Shown: one piece after another, positions 58,758-64,000 of the stretch | Numbering within the stretch: the stretch's first letter is position 1 | Layout of the letters: every line of letters starts with the position of its first letter | Assembly (NCBI RefSeq): GCF_008830225.1 | Contig: NZ_WAIE01000003.1 | Span: 248,001 to 312,000, forward strand | DNA: 64,000 bases | Direction of reading: 5' to 3' | Source: Pseudodesulfovibrio senegalensis | GTDB lineage: Bacteria > Desulfobacterota > Desulfovibrionia > Desulfovibrionales > Desulfovibrionaceae | Notes under the pieces: model-generated | The model's input: only the letters and a program-made list of their open reading frames with translations | The model's database searches: none | Told to the model about the DNA's origin: nothing | Made by a program: the position numbers and the translations under genes

Positions 58758-59490
58758 GGTCCGGGCGGCTGACCCGGTGGCGGATGCGCCATGAGCCGCT
58801 GATGCCCCGGGTGTCGCTGCTCACGGATATGCGCAGGGTGGCTGGATCGCGCTCCGCGTAATGTGCGGCGTCCGCGTGGGCAAAAGCCAGTTCCATGCGC
58901 TGGAGATGGCGCAGTGAACGGGGCGGCGCGCTCGCGGACGCAAGCACGGTCATCGGCGCATCAACGGTGTCGGATCGGAAAATGGTAGGCGCAACGGGCG
59001 GAGTCACGGGCATGGCCTTTGGCTTCGTCTGTTTTTTCATGCCGTGTGGCGGCCGGGGGGAATTGGCTGCGAGGCTTGTGTGCAGCGGTTCGGAAAGGGA
59101 GCGGTTTTCGCGGGCGGGATTCATGCGCAGTGGCGCGGGCGAAACCGCGGCCATGGGTCGCAGCACGGCCGATTGCGGGCTGCCCGGGATTGTCGTGGTG
59201 TCGTGAACATGGGCCCGGGCCAGCATCACGCGCGGTTCCGCTGCGTGGTCGTGGGGATTCAGCCAGTTGTCCAGCCGGTCCAGTTTTTCGGCCACCACCG
59301 TGACCGGGCTTTTGCCGTTGGCCGCGTATTCATAGGTGTATTCACCCACGGCGTAGACCGTGCCGATGTATTGGGCCGGTCCGTTGAGCAGGAAGGAGCC
59401 CGCGCCGAACAGGGCGCTGAGGGCCAGGCAGCCGGAGAGTGACGCGGCAATGGCCAGCAATATGCTGTTGACGATAAGGCGTGACTTCAT
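58750..59490 (-). CDS. lipoprotein of unknown function
   Basis: The 246-residue protein has a lipobox signal peptide (MKSRLIVNSILLAIAASLSGC, Cys21, Leu at +2). It contains a segment like DUF3568-type small lipoproteins (GPAQYIGTVYAVGEYTYEYAANGKSPVTVVAEKLD). A long, poorly conserved Ala/Pro-rich part follows (about 90-200), then a short polar tail. The ATG at 59490 is the start of the signal peptide; it has only a weak ribosome site. It is transcribed behind the NlpC/P60 gene, with 122 bases between. Confidence 0.65.
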   Translation of the reverse strand: MKSRLIVNSILLAIAASLSGCLALSALFGAGSFLLNGPAQYIGTVYAVGEYTYEYAANGKSPVTVVAEKLDRLDNWLNPHDHAAEPRVMLARAHVHDTTTIPGSPQSAVLRPMAAVSPAPLRMNPARENRSLSEPLHTSLAANSPRPPHGMKKQTKPKAMPVTPPVAPTIFRSDTVDAPMTVLASASAPPRSLRHLQRMELAFAHADAAHYAERDPATLRISVSSDTRGISGSWRIRHRVSRPDLS

Positions 59491-59612
59491 GCCGTGAAAG
59501 AAAGCAAAGCGCGTGCCTGATCGCAAAGGTCGAGGCAATCGGCGTGGTTGGCGCGCGGTTTGCGGCGTGTGCCCGCTGCTGGCCGGGGTGGCGTGTCGGT
59601 TTGCTGACGCGC

Positions 59613-60965
59613 TTACTGCTTTGCCGGGGGGCCGTTGAGCAGGCGCATGCCGTACACGCGGTCCAGTGGGTTGGCGTGCATGTCCGCAGCGTTCCACAAT
59701 TCCATTCCCGGCTCCAGCGTGGTGATCACGGTACGGCCGATGACGTGGCGTCCGGGTTCACCCATGAACGAGGTTTTTACGCCCCACATGGAGTGCAGCA
59801 CCACGGGCCTGCCGTCGTGCGTGCCGATATAGAGCATGATGTGGCCGGGCGAGCGGATCAGGGTCAGGAACGGCACGGCATTGTCCATGATGGCCTGTTC
59901 CTTGGCTGTGCGGCCGAGGCTGCCCAGCTCCGTGTGCAGGCCCGCCTCGTACTGCTGGAAGGAATTGCGCGGCAGGTAGATGCCGAATCCGGCCAGCAGG
60001 TCCATGGTGGTGGCCGAGCAGTCCCGGTCCTCGTACATGCCGCCCCATCCGTAGGCCCTGCCCAGCATGGCGTCGGCAACCTTGGCGAACATGGCCGGCG
60101 TGGGCGCAAAGGGCATGAGCGCGGCATGGTTCGCCGCAACATGGGCGGTGGTCAGCACGGCGTTGCCCGTGGCGTCGCGCCGGGGGACCAGCACGGAAAA
60201 GCCTGTTTTTTCCGGCCTCTCAGCCAGCGGAAGGATCATGCCCACCTGCCCGGTGCAGCAAAAGCGTCCATCCCGGTCCGCCACGGGCACGCGGTCGCGG
60301 GTCATGGCTGCCAGCGCCGGGGCGTTGAAACGTCTTTGGAAATTCTCATCGGTCCAGCCCATGTCGCGCACCGGAATCCAGCCGAAGGCAAAGCGGGATT
60401 GCACCAGCACCCAGGCCTTGTCCGCGCTCATGTGCAGGGCGCGCAGGGGCGTACCCGCCAGCACCAGCGAGTTTTGCGCATAGTCGAAGGGATAGCCTTC
60501 CCCGGCCTTGGCAAAGTTGTAAAACGCGGGCTCCTGTGTGGGCAGTGCGCGCATGCTGGTGTTGGCCACGGCAATGCAGGGGCGGCCCGCCCCGCCTGTC
60601 CCGTGCAGGGAAGGGTAGTTTTCGACCTGCGACAGGGCGCGCATGCGTGCCAGCCACTCCGGGCCGCGTTCAAGGGTGTTCTGGCCGAAGAGGTGCTTTT
60701 TGGCAAAGCGGTCCAGGGCCCAGAACGCATGGTCTGCGGGCAGTTCCCCGCATTCCCCGGTCCACGGTGAAAAATGGCGGCGCAAAAAGTCCGCATACAG
60801 GGCGGCCTGCGTTCCGGGACCGAGCAGCGGTTTGTCCGGGGCCAGACCGTGGAAGGCTCCGGCCTCCTGCGGCAGGGTTTGCAGGTCGCGGATCATGCCC
60901 GGCCGGGTGGAGCAGGCCGGGAGCAGCAGCACGAACAGCAGCACGGGGATCAATTTTTGTATCAT
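59613..60965 (-). CDS. SH3b/NlpC-P60 lipoprotein, probable murein endopeptidase
   Basis: The 450-residue protein has a lipobox (MIQKLIPVLLFVLLLPAC, Cys18). A family-specific N-terminal domain follows, with two SH3b domains (GTPLRALHMSADKAWVLVQSRFAFGWIPVRDMGW and GMILPLAERPEKTGFSVLVP). The C-terminal NlpC/P60 domain has the catalytic Cys in YGWGGMYEDRDCSATTMDLLAGFG, His in SPGHIMLYIG and a third polar position in VVLHSMWG. This architecture is known from Desulfovibrio, where it is thought to cleave gamma-D-Glu-diamino acid links in peptidoglycan. It should sit in the periplasm as a lipoprotein, with turnover or recycling as its role. The ATG at 60965 starts the signal peptide. Confidence 0.88.
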   Translation of the reverse strand: MIQKLIPVLLFVLLLPACSTRPGMIRDLQTLPQEAGAFHGLAPDKPLLGPGTQAALYADFLRRHFSPWTGECGELPADHAFWALDRFAKKHLFGQNTLERGPEWLARMRALSQVENYPSLHGTGGAGRPCIAVANTSMRALPTQEPAFYNFAKAGEGYPFDYAQNSLVLAGTPLRALHMSADKAWVLVQSRFAFGWIPVRDMGWTDENFQRRFNAPALAAMTRDRVPVADRDGRFCCTGQVGMILPLAERPEKTGFSVLVPRRDATGNAVLTTAHVAANHAALMPFAPTPAMFAKVADAMLGRAYGWGGMYEDRDCSATTMDLLAGFGIYLPRNSFQQYEAGLHTELGSLGRTAKEQAIMDNAVPFLTLIRSPGHIMLYIGTHDGRPVVLHSMWGVKTSFMGEPGRHVIGRTVITTLEPGMELWNAADMHANPLDRVYGMRLLNGPPAKQ

Positions 60966-61198
60966 GATGGTCTGATTAGGCACAGAAAGGTGGAAGGATG
61001 TCAACCGAATGAGCGGGGGCGGGGGAAAGCAATCAATCAACCGACGAACGGGCTGCAAGTTATCAGGACGAGTGAACGCGTTTTGCTGTCGCACGGAGTA
61101 AGAGCTCGCACTCACAGCGACAGGCAGCATTGGGCTAACCCGGAAAGTAGGTTAAAACGCACGCTGTTAATCTCCCGGAACGCTTTTGTTTGAAAAAC

Positions 61199-62911
61199 TT
61201 ACTCCGCCTGAAGGAGGGCCTTGGGGAAGTACGACATGAATCGTTCATAGCGAAAGGTTCCCAGTTCCTCCTTCATTTGTTCCATTGCTTCTTTTGTCGT
61301 GTTCATGAACGGTATAAAAGATGTGTTTTCTATAGTCGATTGATTGTAAATGAAAGTTCCGAGAGCCTCGGGAAAGTATAAATTGTTTTGAAAATCCGAT
61401 ATGATGATATCAATAGAAATGTTGTTGAGCAGTTCTTGGTCCGCTTGGCTGTACCCACTCTTTTGGTTGAGTGATGTTATGTGTTCGTAAAGAGATTCTT
61501 CTGTATAAATTTTTTTTGCTCGTTTTTTGAGTTCTTCATTAAAATCTATTTTTATATTCTCGTCAGAGGAGCATAGTGATTTAGCAAGATCGTTATTGTA
61601 AGTGGATATCCATGTTTTATAGTCAACGATTGAATCTAATGTCTTTTTAACATAGTCGTATTTAAATTTGATGTACTTTGCTGTGTATTTGTCTTGATCT
61701 CCTGATATTTGTCCTAGAGCCTTGAAATAAAAATTGATATTTTCAAAAATTTCATTATCAAAAATTGTACACCCGATTTCGTCGAGGATTGTTTCGATTT
61801 TTTTTACGACCTCTTTGTCATCTGTTTTTATATTAAATTCATATTTATGAAATATTTTGCACAGTTCTTGATTGATGGGATGACCATTGTTTGATTCTTC
61901 TTGTTCTTTCAAAATGCTGAGGCACTGAGGTTTGTTGAGTCGGGATGTGCTGATGAATTCCCATAATAAGGCGTGGAGGGGTATCAGGTTTGAAATTTTG
62001 CTCGCAAATTTGTTTGCGTAAGTTTTCACCTCTGAATTGCACTCTTTGTCTTTAATCTTTTTATGAATATTGATGTCGGATATCGTTGCTAGCCCATCTG
62101 CACCGAGTCCGGCATACAGGCAAGTTAAAAGAGCCACATAGTGCGCAAGGTGCTGCATGCCCCATTCTGAGCAATCATTTTTCACAAGTTCTGATATGAT
62201 ATGTACATTTTGCGCTACCTTTTTAACCGTTCGAAGGTTGGATTCGTCAACCGATTCCAAGGCGCGTTTGACCTCGTCTTTGTATTTGGTGTTAATTTTA
62301 TATAATATGTTATTGATGATGTCTTTTTGATTTGGAGTGTATAGAAATTCTTTATCTATCAATTTTTCTTTGTACGTTGTGTATTTTCCATCTTCTTCGT
62401 TGATTTTTTCTTCATCCATTATGAGGATGATTTTTGAGCCGTAACGTTCCTTGAGGATGGACGCGAGTCCCATGACTTCGCAATGCTGTAATTCATCACT
62501 TTTTCTTTCAAAATCATCAATACAAATGACCAAGTCAGAAAAATCGTTTTTTTCAAAAAGGCAAAGAAGTTTGCCAACAGCATTTCCTGTCAAGCCAAAA
62601 CTGATATCCCCATTCTCATCTGCCGAGAAGGTTGTTTTAATGGCATCTATGCCCTTTTTTAATTTGCCAATGTATCTGTTTTGAGAAAAAGCCTGCAGAA
62701 GAATGTCGTTTTGTATTTCTTCAATGCTTTTTTTCCCAAAGAGAGATACGTAGACATATTTTTTGTCGTGTTTTCCCTTGGGTTGTGATGCGGCAAAATC
62801 ATTCCAAAAATGGGTTTTTCCGATTCCCCACGGGCCCTTCAGCAAGAGGACACAGCCATCGTTCGTTGCGAGCAGTGTTTTCAGAAGCTTTGAGCTTTCG
62901 TTTTGATCCAT
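61199..62911 (-). CDS. KAP-type P-loop NTPase in an AT-rich island
   Basis: The 570-residue protein has Walker A LLLKGPWGIGKTHFWNDF near residues 20-37 and Walker B SDLVICIDDFERKSDELQ near 130, the pattern of KAP-family STAND-like NTPases. The remainder is a long helical region rich in Lys, Asn, Ile and Glu, unlike any neighbour. The base composition is markedly AT-rich, with runs of A/T and codons ending in A/T, so the gene was probably acquired recently. KAP NTPases occur in several antiphage systems (QatA is one). Here the gene stands alone. The ATG at 62911 follows GAGGGC; an upstream open frame is not supported. Confidence 0.8.
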   Translation of the reverse strand: MDQNESSKLLKTLLATNDGCVLLLKGPWGIGKTHFWNDFAASQPKGKHDKKYVYVSLFGKKSIEEIQNDILLQAFSQNRYIGKLKKGIDAIKTTFSADENGDISFGLTGNAVGKLLCLFEKNDFSDLVICIDDFERKSDELQHCEVMGLASILKERYGSKIILIMDEEKINEEDGKYTTYKEKLIDKEFLYTPNQKDIINNILYKINTKYKDEVKRALESVDESNLRTVKKVAQNVHIISELVKNDCSEWGMQHLAHYVALLTCLYAGLGADGLATISDINIHKKIKDKECNSEVKTYANKFASKISNLIPLHALLWEFISTSRLNKPQCLSILKEQEESNNGHPINQELCKIFHKYEFNIKTDDKEVVKKIETILDEIGCTIFDNEIFENINFYFKALGQISGDQDKYTAKYIKFKYDYVKKTLDSIVDYKTWISTYNNDLAKSLCSSDENIKIDFNEELKKRAKKIYTEESLYEHITSLNQKSGYSQADQELLNNISIDIIISDFQNNLYFPEALGTFIYNQSTIENTSFIPFMNTTKEAMEQMKEELGTFRYERFMSYFPKALLQAE

Positions 62912-63373
62912 GCTTGCCCTCTGAGTTTTTTGTTTAATGTCGGTATTTGTTTTGCGAATTTTATATTTGTGTTCGCAGGAAGAGAAGCCTTTTTTGCAAA
63001 AGATGTTGTACTTTGTTGCTTCGACGGATTTTTCCTCTCTATTCCGAGTGTCGACTGGAATCGAGCCATGGTATGGCTCGGTGCGATAACGTATGCACGA
63101 GGACGGTGAAGCAAATTTCAGAAAATCAGCGAGGCACTGCAAGCTGCCGACGCAGGGATTGATTGGTGGGGAGGAAGAGGAGGGTAGGTCGCAGGAAGGG
63201 AGGAGAGGGAGGGGGGACCGCCCCCCCCTCCCTTTCCTCCATTCCTTAAATGGTTTTCGACTGATTGGCGCAACGTGTCGCTGTCCGACCCCGCGTCAGC
63301 GCAACCATTTTACTTCGGCAAGCTGCCGTTGTTTTCTTCAGCCGCACGCGAGCGCAATCGCACGCCTCTCCCC
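62912..63373. other. intergenic boundary between the AT-rich island and ogt
   Basis: About 460 bases. The first 200 are AT-rich and form the promoter side of the NTPase gene. The composition then returns to GC-rich near 63120, and a long hairpin lies at 63199-63240. Open frames here lack ribosome sites and have skewed composition. No tRNA or attachment-site pair is clear. Confidence 0.55.
63199..63240. repeat. 18-bp GC-rich hairpin at the island edge
   Basis: The arms are at 63199-63216 and 63223-63240, with one G-T pair and a 6-base loop (ACCGCC). No T-run follows on either strand. It lies between the island and ogt; it could be a transcription stop for ogt, an insertion scar or a protein site. 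Confidence 0.6.
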
Positions 63374-63847
63374 TTATTCAATCGCCCCCTCCAAACGCAA
63401 CAGATACTCCTTCATTGGGATCCCGTCCGCGCCGGAAAAGCCGGTCATTTTTCCGCCCGCGCCAACGACCCGGTGGCAGGGGTAGACCAGCGGCCACGGG
63501 TTGGTGGCCATGGCCCGGCCTGCGGCGCGCGCTCCGTTGGGGCTTCCGGCCATGGCGGCCAGCTCCCCGTAGGTGACCACGGTCCCGGGCCGGACGGTGC
63601 GGAGCTTCTGCAACGCTTTGGCGGAAAAGGGGGAAAGTCGTTCCATGGCAAAGGGCAGGCCCGGCCATTCCATGGATTCGCCGCGTACATAGCGTTCCAT
63701 GGCCTGTTGCAGTGCCGCGCCGTGATTCGAGAGTTTCGGGGAAGGGGAAACGTCTTCGGACCAGCGCAGGTCCAGCCGTTGGATGCGGCCGTTTTCCCAA
63801 TGGATGATCACGGCCAGCGGGTCGGCGCATACGGTTTCATGATGCAT
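63374..63847 (-). CDS. ogt: methylated-DNA--protein-cysteine methyltransferase
   Basis: The 157-residue protein repairs O6-alkylguanine by transferring the alkyl group to its own Cys. The active site PCHRVV (in NPWPLVYPCHRVVG) and the recognition helix TYGELAAMAGSPNGARAAGRAMATN are present, as is the C-terminal GFSGADGIPMKEYLLRLE. The length is typical of Ogt with no Ada N-terminal domain. It starts 11 bases inside the end of the gene to its right, so the two are probably cotranscribed. Confidence 0.93.
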   Translation of the reverse strand: MHHETVCADPLAVIIHWENGRIQRLDLRWSEDVSPSPKLSNHGAALQQAMERYVRGESMEWPGLPFAMERLSPFSAKALQKLRTVRPGTVVTYGELAAMAGSPNGARAAGRAMATNPWPLVYPCHRVVGAGGKMTGFSGADGIPMKEYLLRLEGAIE

Positions 63848-64000
63848 GGCGGTTCTCCTGTGGCGGGGTGAAATGGTCAGGCGGCCCGTGGGGCGCGCCG
63901 TTGTTCTTGCCTTGCCAGATGTCGTTTGCTTGCAGATGGTCGCGGATGGCGTTGAGCACCGTGTGCTTTTCCCCGGCCCATTGGGGGGCCAGCAGCTCGC
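63837..64000 (-). CDS. C-terminal fragment of an unidentified protein (runs off the window)
   Basis: Reading leftward, one frame is open from the window edge to a TGA at 63837-63839, giving ELLAPQWAGEKHTVLNAIRD, then HLQANDIWQGKNNGAPHGPP and DHFTPPQENRHAS. It has sensible composition and overlaps the ogt start by 11 bases (ATGCATCATGA), as is common in operons. Too short to name. Confidence 0.55.
   Translation of the reverse strand, partial: ELLAPQWAGEKHTVLNAIRDHLQANDIWQGKNNGAPHGPPDHFTPPQENRHAS

Noticed and set aside
61030-63165. Inverted 9-mers CAATCAATC (61030) and GATTGATTG (63157) flanking the AT-rich island
   Set aside because: Short, simple sequence; could be chance. No target duplication or transposase-like gene supports an insertion element.

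Overview
The window is a high-GC bacterial chromosome segment that I read as a sulfate-reducing deltaproteobacterium of the Desulfovibrionaceae (Desulfovibrio/Pseudodesulfovibrio type). This rests on gene content and order, not on a search: secA behind a GlcD/GlcF-type oxidase pair, a tungsten-type aldehyde:ferredoxin oxidoreductase, an archaeal-type DhnA-family aldolase for aromatic precursors, an ATP synthase Fo cluster (atpI-like genes, atpB, atpE) split from the rest of the synthase and followed by rex, and many PAS/two-component proteins. I see no rRNA, tRNA or CRISPR array.

Layout. 1-9.3 kb: a DUF3124 secreted protein, a 538-aa repeat protein, the glcD-glcF-secA operon, and a Ser/Thr kinase with a DUF1566 tail behind a small tautomerase. 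9.4-20.5 kb: a secreted beta-rich protein, an AOR/class II aldolase/CPBP operon, a TPR protein, pgi, a sensor kinase, an M24 peptidase and an FAD oxidoreductase. 20.7-23.6 kb: pstS-pstC-pstA with no pstB. 24.6-38.8 kb: a complete Tad (Flp) pilus locus in two divergent halves around a sigma-54 activator gene. The left half has TadE- and TadG-like genes. The right half has three tandem flp pilins, tadV, cpaB, the secretin, a lipoprotein, a 51-aa membrane peptide, tadZ, tadA, tadB, tadC and a tadD-SPOR fusion. Both halves carry a near-perfect -24/-12 promoter (TGGCAC-N5-TTGCT).

38.9-46.2 kb: a hybrid histidine kinase, an HD-GYP protein, an orphan T7 gp11-like phage gene, a DUF4390 protein and an NtrY-like kinase. 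46.3-48.9 kb: the Fo genes and rex, each preceded by a candidate Rex operator. 48.9-55.2 kb: a PhoB-like regulator, a 68-aa protein, a CheY-like/hybrid-kinase pair, a radical SAM protein and a degenerate EAL-HDOD protein. 55.4-56.3 kb: the DhnA-family aldolase. 56.7-58.8 kb: a DUF6941 protein and a phage-like switch, made of a helix-turn-helix/S24 repressor divergent from a DUF5675 gene and a small HTH gene, with a palindrome inside the divergent promoter. 58.7-61.0 kb: two lipoproteins, one an NlpC/P60 hydrolase. 61.2-63.1 kb: a clearly AT-rich island with one KAP-type P-loop NTPase, a likely acquired and possibly defence-related gene. 63.4-64 kb: ogt and the end of another gene.

The strongest system-level signal is the bipartite Tad locus. 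One central NtrC-type regulator probably switches on both halves through paired RpoN promoters, and an intercistronic hairpin after the triplicated pilins may set pilin/machinery stoichiometry. Other points for a second look are the Rex operators at the Fo genes and rex, the orphan repressor switch at 58 kb and the AT-rich NTPase island.
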